From contig JANATG010000009.1 of the NCBI GenBank assembly GCA_029449235.1, forward strand, positions 1,178,001 through 1,242,000: DNA of 64,000 nt, given 5' to 3'. Below are positions 12,638 through 23,634 of this stretch, in pieces (position 1 is the stretch's first letter; every line of letters starts with the position of its first letter). The notes beneath the pieces were generated by a model, which was not told the DNA's origin, searched no databases, and saw nothing but the letters and a program-made list of their open reading frames with translations. A program made the position numbers and the translations under genes. Source of the DNA: Linnemannia schmuckeri. Taxonomy: Eukaryota > Mortierellomycota > Mortierellomycetes > Mortierellales > Mortierellaceae.

Positions 12638-12975
12638 CCCATTCACCCACTCGATCAGCCAACCAACCATCCTCAACTCTGAGTTTCCTTCCACTTGTTC
12701 TGGGCCGTTGTTCGAAAACTGCCTATCCGCGTGAGCACTGAGACCCATAGGAAGGACATCCGAATGAATCACTGATTCTCAGCTCGATGGCCACAACTCA
12801 GCTCAAGGGTTCTCTTCTTCTCGTTTTATCTGTTCAGAACCGTGTGTAGGGGATGTGGCGGAAAGAGAGAGAGAAAAGGAGAGATGCAAGAATGGACAAA
12901 TTCGATAACAAAACACCGCCACCTTGGAACATACTACGGCCCCTTTCCCGGTTGGATCCAGATCGGAATCTTGAC

Positions 12976-12999
12976 TTTTTTTTTTTTTTTTTTTTTTTT
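12976..12999. repeat. T24 homopolymer
   Basis: Uninterrupted run of 24 T in intergenic DNA. Similar runs occur at 4465-4489, 16535-16557, 52102-52126 and 53586-53613. Confidence 0.9.
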
Positions 13000-13276
13000 G
13001 TTTTGCGCGGGAACTGTGTAGATCGATCTTTCATGCATTCGCACTACTGTTACCTTTCCTTCATCGACCGTTGTTGGGCGCAGCTGTAACAATTTTTTCG
13101 TTCACACGCATCAACAATCAGAGACCAGTCGTCGTACAGTATGCTCCGTGGGTTACAAAGTGGAATGAGCCAACAAAAAAGAAAATAAGAATAAGTTTAG
13201 CAAGAAAAGAGGGGGGGGGGGGAGAAAAAGCTCTACTTGCCTCTTTAAATTCAAGAGTCGCGTTGTTGTTTTTTAA

Positions 13277-14579
13277 TTAAGCCTTGGCCATGACAGGCAG
13301 CTCTTCAGGAATGACTTCGTTGAAGAAGGACAGTAGGTCCCCCAATTCCTGAGGACAGGCACTGTGGCCCATACGGGGGTATGTATGGAATCGGACAGTG
13401 TACTTGTGCTCCTTCAAGAACTCGACCGACTGCTCGCCGTACTTGTACTTGACCACCTATTTTACAATGAATGCGAGAGCGAAGCATATTGATGACGTGG
13501 GTTGAATAATCCCGTTAATGAAGGCTGCTTCTTTAACTTGATCCATTCTGGTAATTCTTTTTCCATTTTGTTTCGTTCAAGACAAAGACATTTATAAACA
13601 ATCAGTAGATATGCACAGCACGGTTTACCTGATCTGCATCGCCATGGCCCCAAAAGATAGGCGCCTTGCGGTTGGCATCAGAGACCATAGTCATGATCTT
13701 GAAATGCAGGGGAAGATAGCCACTCAATGCTGTCACGCCTGCAAACCTGTACTCTGAGGTCAGTGCGGTCAGGAGACTGAGAACACATCCTTGCGAGAAA
13801 CCCCCCAAAACAATCCGGTTGGCAGGAATCTTGTTCTTGTCCACTTCCTCGCGTACCAACTCCATGACTATGCAAAGTTGCGATTGGTAGATTGTCAAAA
13901 GGCAGGGGGTCAATTAAAGCAAAGCATCGATGGCGTTGACAAGCAAAAACGTGAATGATAAAGGGAGAGCTGTAGATGGACATTCTACTATGCATACCTT
14001 GCTGTCGAGACCGGAGCAAACCTTGCTCATCCTGCTCGTGTTGGATGGTCGAAAGAGACTTGATGTCGTACCAAGCAGGAGAACGCATTCCTCCATTGGC
14101 AGTAATGGGCAATGCAGGCGCATTCGGAAAGATAAACTTGACATGAGGCACATATTCGCTAAGCTATTGGCGGAAAGGAGGAGCAATTGAACATCGCGCA
14201 AGTTGACACATTAAGAACAGGTTGTTCGTTTAGTAACCCATTGAAAAAAAGTATTTCTCGGTCGCGAGCGTATCGATCAACTGATGATGGCGCCAAGCAA
14301 AAGTACCTGCTCACCCACTGGGGCCCTATTGGTGCATAGCCATAAATTGCCAACGGGAAAAAGGAGGTGAATGTTAAAAAAAAAGATGGGGTGGAGTTGA
14401 TTAGCACAGCATCTCTGTCGCCTGAAGTGAATGTAAATGGGTCTACAAAAGAGGAAGGACATGGCTCTTTACCAGCCGGCTCCTGAATCGCCAAAGCCAT
14501 GCAAAAAGATCACGGTGGCGGTGTGTTTGGTGGTAGCATCGTGTACGACGGTTGTCAGTTTGGCGAGTGTTGAAGCCAT
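13277..14579 (-). CDS. APT1: Acyl-protein thioesterase / lysophospholipase (alpha/beta hydrolase)
   Basis: Five exons (coding order): 14579-14473, 14325-14307, 14163-13998, 13867-13629, 13456-13277; 711 nt, 236 aa. The second exon is a 19-nt micro-exon encoding the APVGEQ step. A typical APT is about 225-235 aa. The catalytic residues are visible: HGFGDSGAGW (oxyanion region), nucleophile Ser in GGFSQGC, Asp in GHGDADQ, and His in RMGHSACPQE near the C-terminus. APTs hydrolyse palmitoyl-cysteine on G-alpha and Ras-type proteins and also lysophospholipids, usually in the cytosol. An upstream exon can splice in frame and would add an N-terminal membrane anchor (separate entry). A cytosolic start at MASTLAKL gives a normal-length enzyme. 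Confidence 0.93.
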
Positions 14580-14808
14580 TGTCTCTACTAAGAAATGAGA
14601 GCGTTGTCAACAAGAAGAGCGATGATGCCGGTTCAAGAAGGTCAAAGAAAAGAAAAAAGAATGAATGCAACAGCGAAGTGAATTGTCGTTTCAAGCAAAG
14701 GTAAAGCACGTGCAAGTCTTGTGTTGGTAATCTTCTCCCGTCCTTTGGCTCAACGTTCATCCTCATTCCGTCCGTCGCCATAGAAGGTACGCATCAGTCC
14801 ACACATAC

Positions 14809-15022
14809 CGGTTGACGGGCCATTCTTGGAGGCAGGGGTATCAATTGAGTGTTGAGGCTGTGCCAGTGTCGGTGTTGGTGACGTGAGAGTAGTTGTTGGT
14901 AGCGAGAAACGCGTCATCTCGATCAGGGACAAGAAGTGGATTGCCAGGCCGATAGAACAGAAGAAGACCGGCCAAAATGACCAATGCCATCGAACCTTGC
15001 AACTACTCCACATCTTTCTCAT
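14809..15022 (-). CDS. Candidate alternative first exon giving a membrane-anchored thioesterase
   Basis: An open frame from ATG 15020-15022 encodes MRKMWSSCKVRWHW followed by a hydrophobic stretch (FWPVFFCSIGLAIHFLSL) and a Thr/Pro-rich linker. It ends at a good donor (CCG|GTATGT at 14808). An acceptor TTTCTTAG lies just 5' of the thioesterase ATG, so that exon 1 would extend to 14587. Joining them keeps frame (..STVETMASTLAKL) and gives 310 aa with an N-terminal signal anchor. This is inference from splice signals. The short form may equally be the real start, or both may exist. Confidence 0.45.
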
Positions 15023-15659
15023 TGTTTGTTTTCCCTCGGAGGATATGTGAGATTGAATGTCTTGTGTGTAAGAAAGGAAACAAGGGAGAAGGGGGTAAGG
15101 AGGACAAGCAGAAGTAAACGTGTGAGTACTGAGAGAATCTAGATGTCAATAGAAGAGATAGAGTGAAGCAATATCCATGCAATTGACCAATGTGTCGGGA
15201 AAGCGGGACAAAGGCAAGTAAGGATAGGTGCAACTGGAGTATTGGGATAATGGTAGGCAGGGTCCCCTTTGGTGGTACTGAAGTGTGTACGGTAAAGGAG
15301 AGTAAGAATAGAAGCAAAAAGAAAAAATTGTGCTTACTTGAATGGTGTCGTGTTGTATCTGGCAGTACATGTGTAGCAAGTGAGATTTGGCTTTTGGACT
15401 CGTTCATGGACCAATGGGTTATCATTTTATTATCATGAAAGGAAGCCAATCAATTGCGGCCGGGGTCACCGATGGCCCATTCCCACGATGATAGAAAACC
15501 CTCCTTCTCTTCCACTTTATTAGCTTGCTCTCTCCACTTCTTTTTTCTTTCTCTTTTTTCTTTCTTCTCTCTCTCAACTCCACTCCTCTTCCTCTTTCCC
15601 TCCTATACACACCCTCCGTTCCCTTCTCTCGCATACACAAGAGCATACCAAGAACAAGC
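15023..15659. other. Divergent promoter region, thioesterase / unknown Gly-Asp-rich gene
   Basis: About 640 nt. A strongly pyrimidine-rich leader (15520-15630) precedes the start of the unknown gene. No other gene is seen. Confidence 0.5.
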
Positions 15660-17442
15660 ATGGACGCTTTGACTCCCATCCTTCTCAACTTCCTCGAGGA
15701 GCACGCCCGCCCCCACGTCCAGGAAAAGGTCACCGAGGAGCTTGACGAGACCAAGGTCGACCTCAAGAAGGACCTGCCCGACACCATAATGGATTACATC
15801 AAGGGTGACCAAGGAATCCCCATGATCGCCAATATTATCTCCAACCTCGGCGACGACTTTATGGAAAAAATCCGCTCAGTGACCGACGCAACCATCGAGA
15901 CTGCCTCTGAGGGCATGGACCTGTTGTTGACCAACGGAGTGATGAACATTTCCAAGGATGTTTTGACAAACGAGACCGATGGCAAGGGCTCGTCTGGATT
16001 CAACTTTGATTTCTTGAAGAGCGGTAAGGAGGGTATGGTCATGACCACCATGGCTGCCTCTGCACCCGTTATTAAGCAGGTCAGTGACAACATGGGCCGT
16101 AAAATCAGGTAAGCAAGTTCTTTTCCTTTTTTACTCCTTCCTTCTCCAACCGTTGTCTTTTCTTACTTCGTTTGCACCCCCCACAGAAACAGATGAGAGC
16201 AAAAAAAAGGCGGAAGCGGGTCTAGGCTCGAACAGTCACACCTCGGACATGTTCCATGGAAGCTCACCATGCTGTGCGTGCATTCTATGCATGATACCAT
16301 TTCATTTTTTTTTCTTTCTTTCTTTGCTTATTCAAACAACAACATTACCCGCTCAACTCTAGAGGACATGTTAAAGAAGAAGAAAAAGAAAAAGAAAAAA
16401 GATGATGAGAATTAAGAAAAAATAGAAGAAAAGTACAGGACTGAGAAGGAAAGAGAGAACAAGAACAAGAACAAGAACAACACGACAATCGTACTCACTC
16501 TTACTCTCCCTTTCTCTCTCTCTCTCCCCCCCTCTTTTTTTTTTTTTTTTTTTTTTTAAATAAAATCAACAACATAATAGTGCCCACTTCCCTGCCCAGA
16601 TTGGCGGTACAATCCAGGAAATGATTGACGATCACGGAGGAGCCGACGGACTGTTCGGGAAGGCTGCAGGATTCCTGGCCAACTTTTTGATTTCGGACGA
16701 AGATGGTCCCGGTGAGCACACCGTTGCCGGAGGTGGAACCGACCGTGATGTCGAGGCCGTCGGCGGTCACACGGGCAAGATCCAGCATATGCTTCAAAAG
16801 TTTTTGGCTCCCAAGATCCTCCTCATGATCCAGCCCTACCTCCAGAGATTTGAGGCCAAGATGGTAAGTAATTTTTGCTCATTTGAGATGGAGTGTTAAA
16901 AAAAGAAGGAAGCGCGATAGTGTAATTGAAATAGCGCAGTTTTCTTTTTATTTCTTCTTTTGCCTGTTGTATCAAAGTGGTGATGAAAGAAGGCGAAAAA
17001 AAGGGATTAAGAAGAAGAAAGAAATGACAAAGCATTGGGAAAACACAGTCCCCTAGCTAATCAAATCCACATTGACATCGCAGCTATATCATTACACTAA
17101 CACTTTGCGCGTTCTTTTTTCCATCATCGATCTCTCGTGTCGTAGACTAGCACATTGGAGGGAGAGCTTCGCAATAAGGTCTTCAACTTTGAGTACATCA
17201 AGGCCACCGCCCTCGCTGCCATCACCGGCATGGGTGCCCTCGGTGGCGCCGCAGGTGGCTTTGGCGGTATCCTTGGCTCCCTCTTGGGAGGAGGCGATCG
17301 TAAGGACGATGACGATGATGATGACAATGGCGGCGGAAAGGGTCGACGGAATGACGATGACGACGACAATGGCGGTGGCGGAGATGCTATGAGTGCCCTA
17401 ACCAACCTGGCAGGGCAGTTCCTTAAGAATCGAGAGGGTTAG
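15660..17442 (+). CDS. Unknown protein with Gly-zipper-like and Asp-run C-terminus
   Basis: Three exons: 15660-16079, 16600-16863, 17146-17442; 981 nt, 326 aa. The donor chosen for exon 1 is CAG|GTCAGT, because the later candidate (..ATCAG|GTAAG) breaks frame. I do not recognise the family. The N-terminal ~140 residues are predicted helical and charged (NFLEEHARPHVQEKVTEELDE). Residues ~141-228 contain a glycine-rich turn and an amphipathic stretch (MLQKFLAPKILLMIQPYLQ). The last 99 residues contain GALGGAAGGFGGILGSLLGG followed by two runs of five to seven Asp separated by Gly/Arg, then ALTNLAGQFLKNREG. There is no signal peptide. The glycine spacing suggests helix packing or peripheral membrane contact (inference). 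An AATAAA lies at 17600-17605. Confidence 0.85.
16535..16557. repeat. CT-repeat and T23 tract in intron 1 of the unknown gene
   Basis: A (CT)n block at about 16513-16526 leads into a C-rich stretch and 23 T, about 40 nt before the acceptor at 16599. It probably serves as an extended polypyrimidine tract. An AAC/AAG-rich stretch (GAACAA repeats, about 16456-16480) lies just upstream. Confidence 0.8.
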
Positions 17443-17654
17443 GATTGACAACGACACGAGGAGAGACAATTACATCAATACCTTCGCGCCAACATCTACA
17501 TCAAGGCAGCCACCCCATTGCCATTTATCCTATTCAACAAGTAACATAAAACAAAAGGGATGGGGCAACAGCCACTGTACAAAGTTCAAACAACAAAAAA
17601 ATAAAGATGTATTTTTGGTGACAGAGCTTTTCTAACTGACGAATGAGATACATA

Positions 17655-18026
17655 TCACGGTGAGGATTTACGGGAGTGACGACGCATACAACACCAAACA
17701 ATGAACGCAGGAACGATCATAAGACAGAGGATGAAGGCCAAGGCATTCAATGGTCCTCTGATGGATAAGATAGGGGCCTCGGTTGTATCTGAAGAGATGT
17801 TAGCTCCAGGGTCACTTGGTCCCGGATTTTGAGTGGGAGTTGGGCGAGTACTGGGTCCAATGGATGGCCAAGTCCATCGAGGAGTACGGGTTGTTGATGT
17901 TATTGTAATTGATGGCATTGTTATTAGTTTGGAGATTGCTGTAGGTGTTGGTTGTGTTGTGGGTGGTGCGGGCGAGTCCAAGGTGAGCCCTGGTTGTGGA
18001 ATCGGTGGCAGGAGTAGGAAGAGCAT
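17655..18026 (-). CDS. Possible small secreted/type I membrane protein, Thr/Pro-rich
   Basis: Open frame of 123 aa from ATG 18024-18026. It opens with a short hydrophobic stretch (MLFLLLPPIPQPG), has a Thr/Pro/Ser-rich middle of ~65 residues likely to be O-glycosylated if exported, and then a single membrane helix (LNALAFILCLMIVPAFIVWCC) and a basic tail (MRRHSRKSSP). The order (leader, Thr/Pro stalk, helix, basic tail) is that of a type I cell-surface protein. I recognise no family. The frame stays open upstream to a possible acceptor (TTTTCAG near 18071), so a 5' exon could be missing. It could also be spurious, and confidence is limited. Confidence 0.4.
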   Translation of the reverse strand: MLFLLLPPIPQPGLTLDSPAPPTTQPTPTAISKLITMPSITITSTTRTPRWTWPSIGPSTRPTPTQNPGPSDPGANISSDTTEAPILSIRGPLNALAFILCLMIVPAFIVWCCMRRHSRKSSP

Positions 18027-18685
18027 TTCAAGGACGAGAAGGAGTTGAGAGTGAGAGAGGTGATATCGCTGAAAATCAATTGAAGGGACAGAAGAAACGA
18101 GAGGTGTTATCTCACTTTCTTTCTCTTTGTTTTCTTATCCCTCATTTTATACAAACTCACCAGCTCTAATAACAGAGACTCTCAATGCTTTGAAGACGCG
18201 GCAATAAAAGGGACGCAGAAAAGGATGTTGTTGTTCTTTGTGGAATAGTAATCGCGTTTCGATGGGAGGCACAAAAAAAAAATGAAGCCCGACTTTCGAA
18301 AGTTCAATCTTGCTCCTTTTTGAGTGGATTAATGTTTTCAGTCAGGTGACATGCCGTTGCGCTGGCACACTTTCGCATCATCACTTTTTCCTCTTGCTTC
18401 CTTTTCTCTTTTGAAACTACCATCACTTTCCAGGACATCCTTTCAGCACAACATAAAACAACAATGGGCGCATGGACTGTTCTTCAGGAGAGGTACTTTT
18501 CTACTTCTTTGTCGCAGTATCTTCACCATCTATCGTCATTGACTGACACTAGTCGACACAAAGAAAAAAGCGATGATGCAGACGCGTGGACAAAAACGAC
18601 GGCTTGAACTAACCCCGACACTCCCCTTCTCTGCTCTTTGTTCGTTCTTGTTGTTGCGGATGACCACCGCCATGCTAGGCAAGCA
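18027..18685. other. Divergent intergenic region upstream of EMC3
   Basis: About 660 nt with no supportable gene. It carries the putative 5' flank of the small Thr/Pro-rich frame and the EMC3 promoter. Confidence 0.4.
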
Positions 18686-20215
18686 ATGCTTCTCGATCCA
18701 GGTATGAAGCACCTCATCATCATCCACTACTCTCAGCATTTATGTTTCAGGAACCCACAGGAAGTAACAAAAAAGGCTGCTTTTACAGGACTGTCCTCTA
18801 ACCACCAGGACGCTTACCTTTGACTGGATATACAGCTATTAGGGACTGGGTGTTGATCCCTATTATGATTGTCATGGTTCTCGTCGGTGTGGTCCGTCAT
18901 CAGGTCACCGTCCTCTTGAACGGGACCCCCAAGAAGGCCGATCTCAAGTCTGCCCGTGAAACGTAACGACCTTCTTTCCTCATTTTCCCACACGTCCTCG
19001 ACAGATCCAGGCTGCCACTATCCATGGTACACAATGACCCTTCAACCACTCCCCAATTCACACCTCCTTTCACCTCTCTTTCTTTCAACATATCCACCCT
19101 CCTTAAATAGTAAGGCACTGCAGCGCTGCGGCCTTCTCCGCGCGCATGGAGTCCACATTCCCGAACACGCCTTCCACGGCCGCAAGGCTTTTCTTTCCGA
19201 AGCCTTTGAGAAGGGCACCTACTTGAAGGAGCCCAATGCAGGAAACAAGCCCCGAGGAAATGTCATGCAGGATCCCGCCTATGTCGAGACCATGATGGAC
19301 GGCATGAAGAAGAACATGATGAATATCGTCCCCCAGACCGTCATCATGGGTTGGATCAACTTTTTCTTCTCTGGCTTCGTCCTCGGTACGCCTTTTTGTT
19401 TATGTTTGTTTGTTTGTTGTTGAAGTGTCTTATAACTTGAGAATGGTGTCCAAGTGGTATCGCTTGAGGATCTTTAGATGCTCTAAACAGATCCCGCTTC
19501 CACAGTTGTGATCCTCGTTTACTAACGCATTCATGCGGTTTCTATATATTCGTTATCGTTATCAGTCAAGTTGCCTTTCCCTTTGACGGTCAGGTTCAAG
19601 GGCATGTTGCAGCGTGGCGTTGAGACTCACGATATGGACGTCTCTTGGGTTTCGTCTTTGTCGTGGTACTTCCTCAACTTGTTTGGTCTCCAGAGTGTCT
19701 TCACCCTTATCTTGGGCAGCGGACATGGTAAGCACAATTAATTGTTCCCTGCAATTTTGTCATCTTTTGATTTGTCTGCATATTCTGTGCCTCTATTTTA
19801 TATCAGTCATCGATACCACTTTAACCAAACCAGCACCTACGATATTTTTTCCTTCCCCAACCATATAGCTGCGGATGCGATGCGTGATATGCAAGCCATG
19901 TCGACCATGGGAATGGGCAATGCCGCAGGCCCCAACTTGAGCCCCACCGGTCAACCTCAGGACATGCACAAGATCTTTTTAGCCGAGAAGGAGAATTTGG
20001 ATTTGACCGAGCATGAGTGGGGATTGGAGAATGTCGAGACCCGTCTGTTGGTCAAGTATGGCAAAAAGCCCGCCTCTGTTCTTTTGGATCAGAAGAAGGC
20101 CAAGATTGCCAAGCTTGCTGGCCGTCAGTTCCCCTCGAGTGCTTCGTCGCATGCTGCGGCTGCTACCCCATCGGCTGCTGCCGCTTCTAAGAAGAAGGGC
20201 AGGAGACAGGTTTAA
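18686..20215 (+). CDS. EMC3: ER membrane protein complex subunit 3 (EMC3/TMEM111)
   Basis: Five exons: 18686-18701, 18836-18962, 19111-19385, 19566-19727, 19869-20215; 927 nt, 308 aa. The first coding exon is only 16 nt (MLLDP). The start is set by homology: EMC3 proteins begin a few residues before xIRxWVxxPI, here PAIRDWVLIPIMIVMVLVGVVRH. Also present are NMMNIVPQTVIMGWINFFFSGFVL, VKLPFPLTVRFKGMLQRGVE and WYFLNLFGLQSVFTLILG, the EMC3/TMCO1 (Oxa1 superfamily) membrane core. A cytosolic tail contains Ala/Ser-rich sequence and ends KKKGRRQV. EMC3 and EMC6 form the insertase core of the ER membrane complex that places tail-anchored and multipass proteins in the ER membrane. It is convergent with the isocitrate dehydrogenase gene (211 nt). 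Confidence 0.94.
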
Positions 20216-20426
20216 AAAAAAATGGTCGGGGTCTTAAGACGCGAGCGGGTAGCTAAGGAAGGATATATAACGAATCGAACTCGAACAGGAGAACTAGTGC
20301 TCCTTGCTGTTTTACATAGATACACAAATGAATATTTGAAAAAGAAACCATTTGCATTGGATGTTGTAATGTGTATGGTTTATTTAGTGCTGAGGAAAAA
20401 AATGACAAAACGGTGTAGAATTGAAT

Positions 20427-22721
20427 TTACTGGCCACGGGCCTTGTTGAAGTTCAAAGTAATAGCATCCATGAACTCGCTAGTGTTGGCATAATGCTCAC
20501 GCTTCAAGTTAGCGCCATGGATAGCAAGGGCCAAATCCTTGGTCATGATTCCCGAGACATCAACAGTGTCCACACAAGCCTTCTCCAAATCCAACGAGAA
20601 CTTGAGCAACTCCTGGTTGTTGTCCAGACGAGCACGGTGGGCCAATCCACGGGTCCATGCAAAGATCGAAGCGATAGGGTTGGTTGAGGTCTCACGGCCC
20701 TTCTGGTGCTCGCGGAAGTGGCGGGTGACGGTGCCGTGGGCGGCCTCGGACTCGAGCGTTTTGCCGTCGGGGGTGACCAGAACCGAAGTCATCAGACCAA
20801 GGGAGCCGTAGCCCTGGGCGACAATGTCTGACTGGACATCGCCGTCATAGTTCTTGCAGGCCCAGACGAATCCTCCCGAGGACTTGAGTCCCTGGGCAAC
20901 CATGTCGTCAATCAAGCGGTGCTCGTACCAAATCTTCTTGTCCTCAAACTCCTTCTTGTAGCTCCTATTCATGATGAATGCACCCGGCAAATAATTACGC
21001 ACAGATCGGTCAGTTCACTCGGTATTCCTGAGAAACAGGTTGTTTGTTGTTTCTTTTCCAACCAAGCGGGGAAACTTACTTCTGGTAGATATCCTCAAAG
21101 ATGTCCTTGAAGCGTCCATCGTATCTCTTCAAGATGGTGTTCTTTGTGCTAAGGTACAAGGGCATATCCTTGGAAAGGGCCATCTTGAAGCACGAGTGAG
21201 CGAATCCGATAATGGACTGTTGAAAAAAAAAATGGCACACACGAGAGATGGGAGATTTTGCGGGGTTAGCGAATCAAATTATTCCAATATGTGACCTTAT
21301 CATGATCTCAACCTCTTTTTTTTTTCAAAAATCCATTATCGTCGTCGTAGTCGTCGCTTTTACCTCATCAGTGTTGTACATGCCCATGCCGACACCGGCA
21401 CCATCGAAGTCATAGACAACCCACTTCTTGGCTTCACCGCCGTTCTTGGGCGTGAAGGTCATCTCGAAGCGACCTGGTCCCTCTGCAACAAAGTCAGTAG
21501 CCTTATACTATTTAAGATGTCATCCACGCACCCGAAGATCCGATCGAAAAAGCAAGTCATGGAAAGACAAAAAATGACCGTGTTAGTGGGTTTCTTTTTC
21601 CTTGCTGAGGCTCAATTGCTTGAGTCAAGGTTTATCGACTGGCGTCGTGTTGGTTGGTTCCTCCACATCGAAGAACCAACAAAGAAAAAAAAAGATGGAA
21701 CAAAATTACAGAAACCAAAAATGAAGGATAAAGAATTCATCAACAGTGGGACAAAACGACATGCAAAAGGGAGAAAAGAGATAAACGGTACCTGATCACC
21801 AAAGGCGTGACGTCCGATGACGATGGGCTTGTTCCATCCAGGGACAATCTTGGGAATGCTCTTAAGAAGAATGGGCTCCCGGAAGACGGTTCCGTTGAGG
21901 ATGTTACGGATGGTACCATTAGGGGATTTGTACATCTCTGAAAGGTTGAACTCCTTGACGCGCTGCTCGTCGGGCGTAATGGTCGCACACTTGATTCCCA
22001 CGTTATATTTGAGGATCGCCTGCGCAGCGTCGATTGTCACTTGGTCCTTGGTCTGGCATTGAAAAATAATACATCAGGGAGATGAGAGAGAGAAAAAAAC
22101 AAGGTATGATGGTGAGTCTTCTTTGCCTTGGCTGGTAAAAAAAGCAGGTGTCATTGTTCGATCTGGAAAAGAAAAGGGTCGTTCCTGATTTTGTTTTCCA
22201 TATTTTGCTCACCTTCTCACGGTACTCCATGCCCAGATCATAGTACTTGATATCGACGTTGACATGAGGCAAGATCAACTATGATGAATAAAAAGAAAGA
22301 ACAAAAGTGTGAATTAATGGGAACTGGACGAGCCATCTAAGGTTTTTCAATCGGGACCTCGTCTCTGTTGACAAAAACAGGGGAGAAAAGGTTACCTTCT
22401 CCTTGATAGACTGCCAGATAATGCGGGTCATTTCATCACCGTCGAGATCAACAACGGGGTTGGCAACCTGAATGCGAGCATCCTTCGAGTCTAGAGAAAT
22501 GAAAGTGAATGCAAAAACGACATGAGGTTAAGTTGCTGAAGATGCTCGTTTCTTTTCTCTTCCTCTTGGAATGAGAACGAGGCGCTGAATGAGAGCGACA
22601 GAGGTGGTGCAAGAGAGTGTCACTTGCATGCGCGGGTTGCCTGGGAGTTGGCTGTTGCGAGGGTTGCGGCCCTAGTGAGGGTAGGGAAGGCGCGACGGGT
22701 GGAGGAGGAAAGCAAGGACAT
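20427..22721 (-). CDS. IDP1: NADP-dependent isocitrate dehydrogenase, mitochondrial
   Basis: Seven exons (coding order): 22721-22628, 22490-22396, 22278-22213, 22052-21792, 21507-21364, 21216-21080, 20964-20427; 1335 nt, 444 aa. It oxidises isocitrate to 2-oxoglutarate with NADP+. Seen: NPVVDLDGDEMTRIIW, KYYDLGMEYRE, CATITPDEQRVKEF (substrate loop), KSPNGTIRNILNGTVFREPI, GRHAFGDQYKATDFV, YDGDVQSDIVAQGYGSLGLMTSV, ESEAAHGTVTRHFREHQKG (NADP-binding TVTRHxR), and ASIFAWTRGLAHR. The first 31 residues are Ser/Arg/Ala-rich without acids, a mitochondrial presequence, and TRAY|SKD fits the R-3 (RxY|S) cleavage rule. Intron 1 appears to use a GC donor (GCAAGT), because no GT donor keeps frame. Confidence 0.95.
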
Positions 22722-23634
22722 GGCGCGATTGGACGATATAAACAATGAGAGGGGAGAGAGTGAAGAGACAAAAAAGAACAGAAAGGAGAAAAAAAAGAAA
22801 AACGTGCGGAGTAGGTAAAGGCTGCTGAGATAAAGAGGGTAGTAGTGGCGTCAATTATGGGAGTGGACTGTCTTCCTTTCACACGCGACGAGCACGAATG
22901 AGTAATTTGGTATCGATATCCGGCCGACTCTATTTGGGTTGTCTGCAATTTGCATCTCTCTCGTGAACCGTAAAGGGCAAAAAAAAGATAAGATTTGAAA
23001 ACATAACGTTGCCTTAATCCTTTAAGGAAGTCGCATCTTATCCATCTCAAAAGAGAGCCAAACAATCCTAGCCCCACATCGATCACCACTTTGTGCCTAA
23101 CGGTCCCCTTTTTTACCCTTCTTTTTCCTCTTTTCCCCTTGCTCTCTCCTTTCCTCTCCTTGATTCCTGCTGTTGCCGAAGTATCCTTTCCTCCTCTTTC
23201 CGAATCACCCCTGTCCTTGTCCTACTACCACTGCTACAATTGATACTACTATCTTTCTCTCTATCCTTATAGATCCCTCTCATTCTTCTGACAAATCATT
23301 TCGAAATGGTTTTTTTATTCAGTCGTACCTTTGCTATTGCTAATATGTTGTATAGTGTGAGTATACAAATATTTGTTGAATGAACTGCCGAGTATGCAAG
23401 ATGCTATAAAAGGAGCGCTACGGGCAGAGGAGTAGTATGTTTGTATGCAAAGTAGATGCAATGTGTATATCCACAATATTTGCATGTTGGCGTGTGCGAA
23501 AGAGAGATGCAAATGATGATGTGTGTATGCGCTGGTAGTGCTGATCTCGATCTCTGAAACCGGTTGCTTTTTTGTTTTTGTGTTTGGAGATGAAAATTGT
23601 GGCCGTTTTTCAAGGACGCTTGAGGGTCATAGTT
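22722..23634. other. Intergenic, Argonaute 3' flank and isocitrate dehydrogenase promoter
   Basis: About 910 nt with no supportable gene. A pyrimidine-rich stretch on + lies at 23100-23300. Confidence 0.45.

Larger units (their letters stand above)
11908..13276. other. Intergenic, 5' of ThrE-type gene and 3' of thioesterase gene
   Basis: About 1.37 kb with no supportable gene. It holds the purine-rich (on +) 5' leader of the ThrE-type gene (11930-12060), a hexanucleotide repeat at about 12590-12637, a T24 run at 12976-12999 and a run of about 12 G near 13211-13222. Confidence 0.5.

Noticed and set aside
16080..16108. Later donor (..ATCAG|GTAAG) for exon 1 of the unknown Gly/Asp-rich gene
   Set aside because: It leads to a stop soon after the next acceptor, whereas CAG|GTCAGT at 16079 keeps frame.
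22621..22630. GT donor (CAA|GTGACA) for intron 1 of isocitrate dehydrogenase
   Set aside because: It gives the wrong phase for exon 2. The overlapping GC donor gives the right phase.
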